DNA of 51,927 nucleotides from Oscillospiraceae bacterium. Lineage in GTDB: Bacteria > Bacillota > Clostridia > Oscillospirales > Ruminococcaceae. The translations under genes and the position numbers were made by a program. This document shows positions 9,171 to 17,972 of the stretch, one piece after another. The notes beneath the pieces were generated by a model that saw only the letters and a program-made list of their open reading frames with translations, ran no database searches and was not told the DNA's origin. Every line of letters begins with the position of its first letter. The stretch's first letter is position 1. The DNA is taken from NCBI GenBank assembly GCA_017847885.1, contig JAGAUA010000063.1, positions 1 through 51,927 of the forward strand, given 5' to 3'.

Positions 9171-10781
9171 TTATCTTTCGTGACGAGCATACTTAGGAAG
9201 GAGCAGCGGTGAAACATCATTAGTTTTAACGCCTGCAGCCTCAAGCTCTGCGTCATATGCCGAAACGTGGTTGAGGTTCATTTCGCCAAGCTCAACGCTC
9301 TTATACTTAGCTGCAGCCTTCTTGCCTGCGTTTCTTCCGAATACGATAACGTCGAGCAGCGAGTTGCCCATAAGTCTGTTTCTTCCGTGGATACCGCCTG
9401 CTGCCTCACCAGCAACGAGGAGGTTCGGGATAGTTGTTGTGAAGCCGTCGCCGTCGATCTCAACGCCGCCGTTCTGATAGTGAAGGGTCGGGTAAATCAT
9501 GATAGGCAGCTTACGCATATCAATGCCGTAGTTCATGTACATACGGAACATTGCAGGGATTCTCTTTTCGATAGTGCCCTCGCCGCCGAGGATCTCAATC
9601 ATCGGGGTGTCGAGCCATACGCCCTTTTCGCCGTTGGGAGCTTCAACTCCTCTGCCCTCTCTGCACTCACGGATAACGCCCGATGCATTTACGTCACGTG
9701 TCTCGAGGGGGTGAATGTAAGCCTCGCCGTTTACGTTAACGAGCTGTGCGCCAACGGAACGAACCTTTTCTGTAACGAGTGCGCCAAGGATCTGTGAGGG
9801 ATAAACTGCGCCTGTCGGGTGATACTGGATTGAATCCTGATAGAGAAGAGGTGCGCCTGCTCTGTAAGCAAGTACAAGACCGTCAGCTGTTGCGCCGTAG
9901 TGGTTTGAGGTCGGGAAACCGTTGTAGTGCATTCTGCCTGCGCCGCCTGTTGCGATAACAACAGTCTTTGCTCTTGCAACAGAATAATCGCCTGTTTCCA
10001 TGTTAAGCAGAACTGCGCCTGCTGCCTGTCCTTTGTCGTCCATGATAAGCTCAACTGCCGATGTGAACTCAACTACGGGGATTCCGAGGTTAATTACCTC
10101 ATCTCTAACAGTACGCATGATCTCTGCGCCGGAGTAGTCCTTAGCAGCGTGCATTCTCTTGCGTGATGTTCCGCCGCCGTGGGTTGTGACCATTGTGCCG
10201 TCAGCGTCCTTATCGAACTCTACGCCAAGCTCGTTAAGCCACTTTATAGCGTCGGGAGCTTCCATAACAAGTCTTTTTACAAGCTCGGGCTTAGCTGCGA
10301 AATGTCCGCCGCCGAAGCAGTCGAGGTAGTGCTGAACGGGTGAATCGTTAGGCTTGTCAGCAGCCTGAATACCGCCCTCAGCCATCATTGTGTTAGCGTC
10401 ACCGATACGAAGCTTTGTAACGATCATTACGTTTGCGCCTGCGTTATGTGCCTCAATTGCGCAGGAAGAACCTGCGCCGCCGCCGCCGATAACAAGTACG
10501 TCAACGTCGTAATCAACCTTTGTGATGTCAACCTTGTCTGTCATAAGACGGCTGGTTGAATGAAGCATATTTGCAAGCTCTAAGGGAGCCTTCTGACCCT
10601 TGTTGGGACCTACCTTGATCTCAGCAAATGAAGCCTCGTTATAGTCGGGATGAAACTCCTTTAAAAGGGCATCCTTTTCTTCAGCAGTTAAACGTCTTGG
10701 CTCTGTTGCCATACGAGCAGCTCTGGTAGCCTCAACCTTCTTGACGGACTCCATCATGCTCTCTGAATAAATTGCGCTCAT
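9171..10781 (-). CDS. fumarate reductase flavoprotein subunit
   Basis: A 536-aa FAD protein of the SdhA/FrdA family. The Rossmann motif GGGGAG is at residues 99-104, unusually late: there is an extra ~90-residue N-terminal region, seen also in soluble fumarate reductases. Active-site residues are in place: H321 in QYHPTG, R362 in TRDVNASG, H434 in LHYQNGG and R469 in NRLMGNSLLD. No membrane anchor genes are nearby and no signal peptide is present, so this is a cytosolic enzyme. It probably pairs with the Fe-S protein encoded upstream, with an overlap of frames near 10795 only in the longer alternative start; ATG 10781 has AAGGAGGGG at good spacing. It reduces fumarate to succinate. Confidence 0.9.
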   Translation of the reverse strand: MSAIYSESMMESVKKVEATRAARMATEPRRLTAEEKDALLKEFHPDYNEASFAEIKVGPNKGQKAPLELANMLHSTSRLMTDKVDITKVDYDVDVLVIGGGGAGSSCAIEAHNAGANVMIVTKLRIGDANTMMAEGGIQAADKPNDSPVQHYLDCFGGGHFAAKPELVKRLVMEAPDAIKWLNELGVEFDKDADGTMVTTHGGGTSRKRMHAAKDYSGAEIMRTVRDEVINLGIPVVEFTSAVELIMDDKGQAAGAVLLNMETGDYSVARAKTVVIATGGAGRMHYNGFPTSNHYGATADGLVLAYRAGAPLLYQDSIQYHPTGAVYPSQILGALVTEKVRSVGAQLVNVNGEAYIHPLETRDVNASGVIRECREGRGVEAPNGEKGVWLDTPMIEILGGEGTIEKRIPAMFRMYMNYGIDMRKLPIMIYPTLHYQNGGVEIDGDGFTTTIPNLLVAGEAAGGIHGRNRLMGNSLLDVIVFGRNAGKKAAAKYKSVELGEMNLNHVSAYDAELEAAGVKTNDVSPLLLPKYARHER

Positions 10782-10794
10782 TTTATGCCCCTCC

Positions 10795-11469
10795 TTATTT
10801 CTCAATCTCTCTTGTGTTGTAGAGTTCCTTCATCTCTGCGATAGGCTTCTGCATGATCTGCTGGATAAGCTCATCGAATGCGCCCGAATTGATTTCGTCA
10901 ACACGGTTCTTAAGATGCTCTGTTTCGGGAGCGATGTACTTACCTGTAAGTCTTCTCGCAAGGAGGCCTACCATCGGGTGAGAGATACCTGCGGGGCATC
11001 TTACGGAACAGCAGCCGCACGATACGCAGTCAAAGGATTCCTCGGCACACTTCTCAAACTCGCCTCTCTGAGCGTATGCAACATACTGCATAACGTTGAG
11101 ACTCTGTGTGCAAGCCTTTGTGCAGGCATTACAGCCGATACAGCTGTAAATTTCGGGATAAAGCTCCATCATGATCTGCTGTGTGGGCTTGATCTCATTG
11201 ATATCGTATGTTCTCTTGTCTGTGGGGAAGAAAGGAATGCTTGCTACATACATACCCTCTTCAACCTGCTTCTGACAAGCAAGACAGGTCTTAAGCTCGT
11301 TCTGTCCCTTGATTCTGTAAATTGTAGCGCAAGCTCCGCAGAAACCGTGACGGCAGCCGCATCCTCTTTTAAGGGTGTAACCGGCATATTCCATAGCTGT
11401 CATGATTGTAAGCGAAGCGGGAACGCTGTATTTTTTGCCGTAAAAATATACATTAACCATATTTTCCAT
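10795..11469 (-). CDS. fumarate reductase iron-sulfur subunit (TfrB/FrdB-like)
   Basis: A 224-aa electron-transfer subunit. An N-terminal [2Fe-2S] ferredoxin fold is marked by C37, C39, C44, C47 and C62; a C-terminal pair of [4Fe-4S] sites is C110/C113/C116/C120 and C148/C151/C154/C158. Unlike membrane fumarate reductases there is a second [4Fe-4S] site where a [3Fe-4S] cluster would sit, and unlike the archaeal thiol:fumarate reductase TfrB there is no fused HdrB-like CCG domain; HdrB is encoded separately in this operon. It presumably takes electrons from HdrBC to the flavoprotein. ATG 11469 follows an AAAGGA site at a rather long spacing. Confidence 0.87.
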   Translation of the reverse strand: MENMVNVYFYGKKYSVPASLTIMTAMEYAGYTLKRGCGCRHGFCGACATIYRIKGQNELKTCLACQKQVEEGMYVASIPFFPTDKRTYDINEIKPTQQIMMELYPEIYSCIGCNACTKACTQSLNVMQYVAYAQRGEFEKCAEESFDCVSCGCCSVRCPAGISHPMVGLLARRLTGKYIAPETEHLKNRVDEINSGAFDELIQQIMQKPIAEMKELYNTREIEK

Positions 11470-11492
11470 GTTATCGCTCAGTCCTTTCGATT

Positions 11493-12350
11493 TTAATACT
11501 CAGCGGGGAGTTCATCAATTTCATCGCAGCGGAATACAGGACCGTCCTTGCAGACATACTTGGAACCGATGTTGCAGCGTCCGCACTTACCGATACCGCA
11601 CTTCATGCGAAGCTCAAAGGTCGTGAAGATCTTTTCCTTTGAAAAGCCCATTTCTTCGAGAGCCTGCAATACGAACTTGATCATGATCGGAGGTCCGCAG
11701 AGAAGAGCTGTCTTGTCGTTTGAGAACTCCAGTTCCTTCAGATAAGCAGGAACGAAGCCGACGTGACCGTCCCAGCCTTCCTGCTCGCGGTCTATCGTAA
11801 GATGTACGTTTACATCCTTGGCGTTCATCCAGACTTCCTGAATTTCCTTAAGCTGAACCAAATCGTCCATAGAACGTGAGCCGTAAAGGATATCCACCTT
11901 GCCGTAATCGTCACGGTTATCAAGAACATAGTTGATAACGCTTCTGAGAGGAGCAAGACCGATACCGCCTGCGATAAAGAGGAGGTCCTTGCCCTTGAGA
12001 GCGTCTGTTTCAACGGGGAAATGATTTCCGTAGGGTCCGCGGACTGTTATCTCGTCGCCGACCTGCAAATCGTGGAGGTAATCCGTAAGAGTACCGCACT
12101 TCTTGATGCTGAACTCCTGATACTCCTTATTTGTAGGAGAAGATGTAATTGAGAACATAGCTTCGCTTATGCCGGGTGCGCAGAGCATTGCGCACTGACC
12201 GGGCATATGCTCGAAAAGCTTTCCGCCCTCCGGAGCGTTTACACGGAAAGTCTTAACGTCGGGTGTTTCCTGACGTATATCCGTAATAATACCTACCTTG
12301 GGGATAAGTGTGTCCAAGGTGTAATTCTGATGACAGGTACATTCACTCAT
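11493..12350 (-). CDS. FlxA-like NAD(P)H/FAD oxidoreductase subunit
   Basis: A 285-aa protein of the ferredoxin-NADP reductase type, as in FlxA, AsrB and PyrK. Residues 12-110 form the FAD barrel; GGIGLAPLRSV is the nucleotide-binding start of the NAD domain; LCGPPIM is typical for its end. A C-terminal [2Fe-2S] site is formed by KCGIGKCGRCNIG and a later YVCKDG. It would oxidise NADH and pass electrons to the FlxBCD/HdrA module. It overlaps the next upstream gene by 4 nt (ATGA type), so translation is coupled. Sulfite reductase subunit B is the main alternative, but no sulfite reductase catalytic subunit is present. Confidence 0.85.
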   Translation of the reverse strand: MSECTCHQNYTLDTLIPKVGIITDIRQETPDVKTFRVNAPEGGKLFEHMPGQCAMLCAPGISEAMFSITSSPTNKEYQEFSIKKCGTLTDYLHDLQVGDEITVRGPYGNHFPVETDALKGKDLLFIAGGIGLAPLRSVINYVLDNRDDYGKVDILYGSRSMDDLVQLKEIQEVWMNAKDVNVHLTIDREQEGWDGHVGFVPAYLKELEFSNDKTALLCGPPIMIKFVLQALEEMGFSKEKIFTTFELRMKCGIGKCGRCNIGSKYVCKDGPVFRCDEIDELPAEY

Positions 12351-13381
12351 GAGTTGCTTCCTCCCTGTTTCTGAAAGGCTTTAACAACCTTAACGATATT
12401 AAGTGACGCAGGGCACTTCTCCACGCATCTGCCGCAGCCTACGCAGGAATACATGCCGCCGTTGTTTGCAGGGAAATATACAAGCTTATGCATAAATCTC
12501 TGACGGAAACGCTGCATCTGGCTTGTACGGTTGTTGCCGTGAGCCATCATTGTAAAGTCGGAGTACATACATGAATCCCAGCAGCGGTAACGCTGAATGC
12601 CGTGACCTGTATCATAATCCTTAATGTCGTAGCACTGGCAGGTGGGACATACAAAAGTACAAGTTCCGCAAGCCAGACACGGCTTATAAAGCTCTTCCCA
12701 TACGGGAGAGTTGAATTTATCCATAAGAACGTCGCCGTTCCAGCCTTCGAGTGAAAGGTCAGAATAAGGAAGCTGCTCAACTATGCTTCTGATAGCTGTC
12801 TTTTCAGCTTCAACCTTTGCCTCGTCGGCATTCTCAAGCAGGCTTTCCGCAAGCTTTGTGAGAGCCTCGCCCTTTTCGGTAATCGGCTTCCAGAACAGCT
12901 CGTCTCCTATCATCCATGCCGCAACATCAGCAGCAGGGTCTGCGCAGTCAATTCCGAAAACCTTGCAGAAGCAGCTTTCCTCGGGTTCGTGACAAGCCAT
13001 AGCAACGATAGTGCCATGGTCGCGTCTTGCCTTGTAGAAGGAATCCACAGGCTCTGCGAGGAATACCTTGTCCAGCACCTCAACGCCGCGAATATCGCAG
13101 GCTTTCATGCCGAAAACAACGAAATTCTGCTCCTTAAGAGCCTCGGGCTCAATTGATATCTTCTTGCCGTCCTTAACGCAGGAATAGAGATTTTCACTCT
13201 GCGGGAAGAAAACATCCTTAGGTGATTTAACGGTTTTAAGCTTATCAAGGTCAACCTGTGCGTCCTCCGTCCAAGCCGCAAAGTTTACTTGGTCTGCGGT
13301 GTTTACGGGAAGATACAGCTCCTGATTTTCCGCAATAAGACGGAATAATGCAGGCAGGTTTGCTTTAGCAATTTTATACAT
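12347..13381 (-). CDS. FlxB-like 4Fe-4S dicluster protein
   Basis: A 344-aa protein of the AsrA/FlxB family. It has a ~220-residue N-terminal region with a few cysteines, then two [4Fe-4S] sites: CLACGTCTFVCPTC and CVGCGRCVEKCPASLN. In Flx-Hdr complexes this subunit relays electrons between the NADH-oxidising FlxA and the other Fe-S subunits. It overlaps flxA by 4 nt and is 3 nt from the next upstream gene. The sulfite reductase subunit A role is the alternative given by automatic annotation for this family; the operon context argues against it. Confidence 0.83.
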   Translation of the reverse strand: MYKIAKANLPALFRLIAENQELYLPVNTADQVNFAAWTEDAQVDLDKLKTVKSPKDVFFPQSENLYSCVKDGKKISIEPEALKEQNFVVFGMKACDIRGVEVLDKVFLAEPVDSFYKARRDHGTIVAMACHEPEESCFCKVFGIDCADPAADVAAWMIGDELFWKPITEKGEALTKLAESLLENADEAKVEAEKTAIRSIVEQLPYSDLSLEGWNGDVLMDKFNSPVWEELYKPCLACGTCTFVCPTCQCYDIKDYDTGHGIQRYRCWDSCMYSDFTMMAHGNNRTSQMQRFRQRFMHKLVYFPANNGGMYSCVGCGRCVEKCPASLNIVKVVKAFQKQGGSNS

Positions 13382-13384
13382 ACA

Positions 13385-14350
13385 TTATCCCCTCTCTCCC
13401 GGCTCGATATCGTCAAACGTGAAGTTTGTAAGCGGTGCCTTTGCATCAACATCAGCGCCTGCCTGATAGTCGCCGTAAAATGCGTTTATGTCCTTAATGA
13501 ACTTTCTGTTGAACAGGTGGAGCGGAATGCCCTGAGGACATACTCTGCTGCACTCGCCGCAGTCGGTACATCTTCCTGCAACGTGGAAAGCACGGATAAT
13601 GTGGAACATCTTCTCTTCAAAGGAAACAACGTTTGCCTTCTGTGCGCTGTCAAACTTATTGCTGTCGAATACGCACTTGCGGCAGCTGCACGCAGGACAT
13701 ACATTTCTGCACGCATTGCAGCGGATACACTTGCTGAGTTCCTTCTGGAAGAACGCAAATTTCTCCTCAGGGGACATAGCCTCGATCTTTGCAACTTCGT
13801 CGAAACGGTTTCCGTCTGCCGTATCCTTTGACTCGCCGATGATCTCATCGTATATCATATGCTCCTTGCCCTTGCAGACATGACATCTTTCCAGCATTGC
13901 GTCTGCGTAGGAGCAAGTCTTTTCGCCGTACATGGTATCAATTTTAAGAGTATCCGCAGCACCGTCGATCTCTGCGCCCGAAATGCTCTTTATACCCTTA
14001 ATGCCCTGAGCCTTTATCTTGTCGATATCAAGCTTGCCCTTGCAGCCTACACCGATGATGTACGCCTTTTCGCGGTCAACGCGGTGTTCCTTTATAAGCT
14101 GGTTGAAGCTGTATGTATCGCAGGGCTTGAGGCATACAAGAGTCTTACCCTCAAGCTTGGAAGCTTCGATCATGTACTTGCTGAGATTTGCGCCGCAGAA
14201 GCCGTCGTATACAAAGTCTTTCAGATCCTCTTCCGTTTCAAAGTAAGCGGGCTCGGGATTGTAAGGCATATCTCCGGCTTTCCAGCCGAGAACGCGGTCA
14301 ACGGTTTTGTCGGCAAGCAGCGCCTTAATGCGGCTGATTAATTCCTGCAT
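13385..14350 (-). CDS. FlxC-like Fe-S protein (F420 hydrogenase beta-like)
   Basis: A 321-aa protein with an N-terminal coenzyme F420 hydrogenase/dehydrogenase beta-type region (for example CLKPCDTYSFNQLIKEHRV and GVGCKGKLD) and two C-terminal [4Fe-4S] motifs, CIRCNACRNVCPACSC and CTDCGECSRVCPQGIPL. Members of this family often bind flavin and interact with Hdr complexes. It overlaps the next upstream gene by 13 nt. I name it FlxC by its position in an flxABCD-hdrABC order and by its clusters; biochemical role in bifurcation is inference. Confidence 0.8.
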   Translation of the reverse strand: MQELISRIKALLADKTVDRVLGWKAGDMPYNPEPAYFETEEDLKDFVYDGFCGANLSKYMIEASKLEGKTLVCLKPCDTYSFNQLIKEHRVDREKAYIIGVGCKGKLDIDKIKAQGIKGIKSISGAEIDGAADTLKIDTMYGEKTCSYADAMLERCHVCKGKEHMIYDEIIGESKDTADGNRFDEVAKIEAMSPEEKFAFFQKELSKCIRCNACRNVCPACSCRKCVFDSNKFDSAQKANVVSFEEKMFHIIRAFHVAGRCTDCGECSRVCPQGIPLHLFNRKFIKDINAFYGDYQAGADVDAKAPLTNFTFDDIEPGERG

Positions 14351-14781
14351 CTCAAATCCTCCAATCTTACGTTCTTACCGAGTGAACGGATCTTTTCCAC
14401 AAACTCATTCATGGTTGCAGAGAATTTTACGCCTTCTGCCGCCGATACCCATTCAACACGGGTTCTGCCCTTTTCAACGCCTACATAATCAAGAAGCGAG
14501 AAAAGCAAAGTCATACGGCGTCTTGCGTAGTAGTTACCGGTGCTGTAATGACAGTCTCCGGGGTGACATCCGCATATGATAACTCCGTCTGCGCCCTTTT
14601 CAAATGCACGGAGAATAAACATAGGGTTTACTCGGCATGAGCAAGGCACACGAATGATCTTTACATCAGCAGGATAACCGAGACGGCTGCTTCCTGCCAG
14701 ATCGGCACCTGCATAGCTGCACCAGTTACAGCAGAATGCCACGATTTTAGGTCTGAATTCTTCATTCTCTTTTATCGACAT
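14338..14781 (-). CDS. FlxD/MvhD-like electron transfer subunit
   Basis: A 147-aa protein of the MvhD family. The motif CCNWCSYAGAD near the N-terminus and later CSCRVNP and CGCHPGDCHY supply cysteines for a [2Fe-2S] cluster. MvhD delivers electrons from a hydrogenase, formate dehydrogenase or Flx dehydrogenase module into HdrA; here it links FlxABC to HdrA encoded immediately upstream. The genes overlap by 10 nt. No [NiFe] hydrogenase genes are seen in the window. Confidence 0.9.
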   Translation of the reverse strand: MSIKENEEFRPKIVAFCCNWCSYAGADLAGSSRLGYPADVKIIRVPCSCRVNPMFILRAFEKGADGVIICGCHPGDCHYSTGNYYARRRMTLLFSLLDYVGVEKGRTRVEWVSAAEGVKFSATMNEFVEKIRSLGKNVRLEDLRCRN

Positions 14782-16769
14782 ATTGCATCCACCTCCGCTA
14801 TGATCTGTCTGTTAGAGAAGCCCTGAAGGTCCATACAACCCGAAGGACAAGCAACGGTACAAGCACCGCAGCCCTGACAAAGCGCGCTGTTTACGCTTGC
14901 TACACGGCGTGTTTCACGAATTCCGTGGTCGTTGATAAGCTTATCCTCATAGGAAATAGCGCCGTAAGGACAAACATTTGCACAAGTAGAGCAGCCGTTA
15001 CAAAGCAGCTCGTCGGGCTTAGCCGTACAGGGGTTGGTAAGGAGCTTATCCTTTGCAAGAAGTCCTACTACCTTAACTGCTGCGGCACCTGCCTGAGCAA
15101 CGGTTTCCGGAATGTCCTTAGGACCCTGACATACGCCCGAAAGGAATACGCCTGCCGTCGGTGACTCAACGGGACGAAGCTTCGGGTGAGCCTCGGTGAG
15201 GAAGTTGTTTGTATCAATACTTGCAGTAAGCATTGTTGCGATCTTTCTTACGGAAGACTCAGGCTCGATCGCAGCTGCAAGAACGACCATATCGGCTTCC
15301 ATCTTGATCTGCTTGTTGTCGATAAGGTCAACGCCCTGAACAAGAAGCTGTCCGTCGGGCTGAGGAAGAACCTTGCCGACCTGTCCCTTAATGTAGTTTA
15401 CGCCGTATTCCTCAACGGCTCTTCTGTAAAACTCGTCAAAGTTTTTACCGGGAGTACGAACGTCGATGTAGAATACCGTAACGTTCACATCGGGGTACTT
15501 ATCTCTGATAAGCATAGCGTGCTTAGCGGTGTACATACAGCATATCTTGGAGCAGTAGCTCTTTCCCCTGTTGTCAGAGCAGCGGCTTCCCACGCACTGA
15601 ATGAACACGATGTTCTTGGGAGCTTTACCGTCGGAAAGACGCTCAAGGTGACCCTTTGTAGGACCTGCTGCATTCATGATACGCTCAAGCTCGAGAGAGG
15701 TGATAACGTCCTTGCTTTGGCTGTAAGCATACTCGTCGTACTTGTCAAGCTTGATAACGTCAAAGCCTGTTGCAACAACGATCGCACCGTACTTCTGAGT
15801 AATGATCTCGTCTTTCTGAGTATAGTCGATAGCGCCTGCCTGACATACCTTTTCGCAAAGTCCGCACTTGCCCGTTTTAAGCTTTACGCAGTAATCCGCG
15901 TCAATAACGGGAACATTGGGGATAGCCTGTGCAAAAGGCGTGTAGATAGCGCTTCTCTTGTTAAGTCCGCGGTTGAACTCGCTGGGAGCCTTCTTGGACG
16001 GACATTTTTCCTGACAAACGCCGCAGCCGGTACACTTGTCCATATCAACATATCTTGCCTTTTTGCGGATATCAACGGTAAAGTCGCCAACGAAGCCGCT
16101 TACCTTTTCTACCTCGCTGTATGTATAGATGTTGATCTTTTCGTGAGCCGCCGCGTCAACCATTTTAGGTGTAAGGATACAAGCCGAACAGTCCAGCGTC
16201 GGGAATGTCTTGTCAAGCTGGGACATTCTTCCGCCGATACTCGGAGTCTTTTCAACGATATCTACCTCGTAGCCTGCGTCTGCAATGTCAAGAGCAGTCT
16301 GGATACCTGCAATACCGCCGCCGATAACCAGCGCACGCTTTGTAACAAGGCTCTCGCCGGGCTTCAAAGGAGCGTTGAGGTTTACCTTTGCAACTGCCGC
16401 TCTTGCAAGAATGACAGCCTTCTTGGTAGCTTCCTCCATATCCTTGTGTATCCATGAACACTGCTCACGGATATTTGCGATCTCAACCATGTAAGGGTTG
16501 ATGCCCGCCTTTTCGGCAGCCTTTCTAAAGGTAGCCTCATGCATACGCGGCGAGCAGGAACATACTACGATACCGGTAAGTCCCTTTTCTCTGATAGCAA
16601 CGGCAATTTTCTCCTGACCTGCCTCAGAGCACATATACTGATAATCCTCGGCATGAACAACGCCGGGCTCAAGCTTTATCAGTTCAACTACTTTTTTAAC
16701 GTCTACCGTTGCGGCAATGTTGCTTCCGCAATGACAGACAAATACTCCTATTCTCTGCATCTGACTCAC
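14772..16769 (-). CDS. hdrA: HdrA, flavin-bifurcating subunit of heterodisulfide reductase-like complex
   Basis: A 665-aa subunit with the full HdrA pattern. An N-terminal cysteine domain (VCHCGSNI, CSEAGQ, VCSCSPRMHE) is followed by the FAD Rossmann motif GGGIAGIQTA, a ferredoxin insert with CTGCGVCQEKCP and GKCGLCEKVC, and two C-terminal [4Fe-4S] sites CNGCSTCANVCP and CQGCGACTVACP. HdrA carries the FAD that splits electron pairs between a high- and a low-potential path. In methanogens the partners are HdrBC and MvhAGD; here they are HdrBC and FlxABCD. It overlaps hdrC by 4 nt. Confidence 0.93.
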   Translation of the reverse strand: MSQMQRIGVFVCHCGSNIAATVDVKKVVELIKLEPGVVHAEDYQYMCSEAGQEKIAVAIREKGLTGIVVCSCSPRMHEATFRKAAEKAGINPYMVEIANIREQCSWIHKDMEEATKKAVILARAAVAKVNLNAPLKPGESLVTKRALVIGGGIAGIQTALDIADAGYEVDIVEKTPSIGGRMSQLDKTFPTLDCSACILTPKMVDAAAHEKINIYTYSEVEKVSGFVGDFTVDIRKKARYVDMDKCTGCGVCQEKCPSKKAPSEFNRGLNKRSAIYTPFAQAIPNVPVIDADYCVKLKTGKCGLCEKVCQAGAIDYTQKDEIITQKYGAIVVATGFDVIKLDKYDEYAYSQSKDVITSLELERIMNAAGPTKGHLERLSDGKAPKNIVFIQCVGSRCSDNRGKSYCSKICCMYTAKHAMLIRDKYPDVNVTVFYIDVRTPGKNFDEFYRRAVEEYGVNYIKGQVGKVLPQPDGQLLVQGVDLIDNKQIKMEADMVVLAAAIEPESSVRKIATMLTASIDTNNFLTEAHPKLRPVESPTAGVFLSGVCQGPKDIPETVAQAGAAAVKVVGLLAKDKLLTNPCTAKPDELLCNGCSTCANVCPYGAISYEDKLINDHGIRETRRVASVNSALCQGCGACTVACPSGCMDLQGFSNRQIIAEVDAICR

Positions 16770-17155
16770 CTCTTGTATTTTCTGAATGCGCTTACGAGAA
16801 GCTGCTGAGGAATATCGGGATCAAGGAGTTCAGGGATTTCGTCTGCAAGAAGGAAATCCTGACCTTTCTGCCTTACCACAAGCTGTCTTGCAGCGTCGAT
16901 GAGCTTGCCGGGTTTAACGTCTCTTGGGCAGCGTTCAACACAAGCAAAGCACGAAAGGCACTTCCAGATAGACTTGGAGTTTACCAGAGATTCGATATCT
17001 TCATGGAGAACGTAAGACACAAACTGGTGGGGCTTGATATCCATTTCGTTATAGGACGGGCAGGAAGCGGAGCATTTACCGCATTTCATACATTTATACG
17101 GGTTCACGCCGCTGATTTCACGAATCAAATCAGCCTGTTTTGCTGCTGTTTCCAC
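16766..17155 (-). CDS. hdrC: HdrC, 4Fe-4S subunit
   Basis: A 129-aa ferredoxin-like subunit with two [4Fe-4S] sites, CMKCGKCSASCP and CLSCFACVERCP, the hallmark of HdrC. It shuttles electrons between HdrA and HdrB. There is no membrane helix, so it belongs to the soluble HdrABC type rather than HdrDE. It overlaps hdrB and hdrA by 1 and 4 nt, indicating coupled translation. Confidence 0.92.
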   Translation of the reverse strand: METAAKQADLIREISGVNPYKCMKCGKCSASCPSYNEMDIKPHQFVSYVLHEDIESLVNSKSIWKCLSCFACVERCPRDVKPGKLIDAARQLVVRQKGQDFLLADEIPELLDPDIPQQLLVSAFRKYKR

Positions 17156-17949
17156 TATTTTGCTACCTCCTCTTTAACTCCCAAAGCTTCTGCGAGAAGC
17201 TCGGTAATATAATACACAGGAAGATCACCTGCGGAATTCTTGTTAAGGTTGTACATACAAAGAGGACAAGCTGTGATAAGCATATCCGCACCGAAGCCCG
17301 AAGCGCTCTTAACGATCTCGTTGCACATTGAAGCTGCTCTTTCCTTCTCCTTGAGGGAAATATGACCGCCGCAGCACTCGTTGCGGTAAGGATAAATCAC
17401 AGGCTCAGCACCCAGCGCACGGATAAAATCCTCCATAATTGTTGGATTTTCAGCGTTGTCGAAAGCCATGATGTTGCTCGGACGGAGCAGCAGGCAGCCG
17501 TAATACGCACCGATTTTCTTGCCCGTAAGAGGATTAACAACCTTTTCCTTTATCTTGTCAAAGCCAACGCGGTCTCTCAGAACCTCAAGGAAGTGAAGAA
17601 CTGTAGTCTCACCTGCATAAGGCTCGTCAAGCTGCATATAGTTGTTGGCTCTTGTACGGATGTCGTCCACATTTTTCATGTCATCGTTAACTCTTTTGAT
17701 AACATGATGACAAGCGGAACACATGGTCACAAGCTCCTGACCCTTTTGCTTTGCTTCGTTAAGGGCACGGACAGAAGAAAGCTTTGTGGCGATTTCATCG
17801 CTGCCCAGCGGATATACGCCGCCGCAGCACTGCCAGTTTTCAATTTCTTCCAGCTCAAATCCCAGTGCCTTTGCCGAAGCTCTTGCATAAACGTCAAGTG
17901 ACTTGGCCTTAGTTCTTAATGTACATCCGGAATAATAACTGTACTTCAT
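17155..17949 (-). CDS. hdrB: HdrB, CCG-domain subunit with noncubane clusters
   Basis: A 264-aa protein with two CCG domains. The first shows SGCTLR, WQCCGGVYP and CSACHH; the second shows YGCLLLRP, ECCGGH and CPLCMYN. All cysteines expected to hold the two noncubane [4Fe-4S] clusters of HdrB are present. In methanogens it reduces the CoM-CoB heterodisulfide, which bacteria lack, so here the electron acceptor must differ; the neighbouring fumarate reductase FrdBA is the obvious candidate. It is 23 nt downstream of the malate dehydrogenase gene. Confidence 0.92.
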   Translation of the reverse strand: MKYSYYSGCTLRTKAKSLDVYARASAKALGFELEEIENWQCCGGVYPLGSDEIATKLSSVRALNEAKQKGQELVTMCSACHHVIKRVNDDMKNVDDIRTRANNYMQLDEPYAGETTVLHFLEVLRDRVGFDKIKEKVVNPLTGKKIGAYYGCLLLRPSNIMAFDNAENPTIMEDFIRALGAEPVIYPYRNECCGGHISLKEKERAASMCNEIVKSASGFGADMLITACPLCMYNLNKNSAGDLPVYYITELLAEALGVKEEVAK

Positions 17950-17972
17950 AACTTATTGCCTTTCCTTCCCTG

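Noticed and set aside
7725..9212. 495-codon plus-strand frame opposite the fumarase genes
   Set aside because: Antisense to two well-conserved fumarase genes; its cysteine- and histidine-rich composition is a shadow of their codon usage.
11493..13381. Anaerobic sulfite reductase (asrAB)
   Set aside because: The subunits resemble AsrA and AsrB, but the siroheme catalytic subunit AsrC is missing and the genes are embedded with mvhD-like and hdrABC genes, which fits FlxAB.
15186..16457. 423-codon plus-strand frame opposite hdrA
   Set aside because: Antisense shadow of hdrA; no start signal or recognisable domain.
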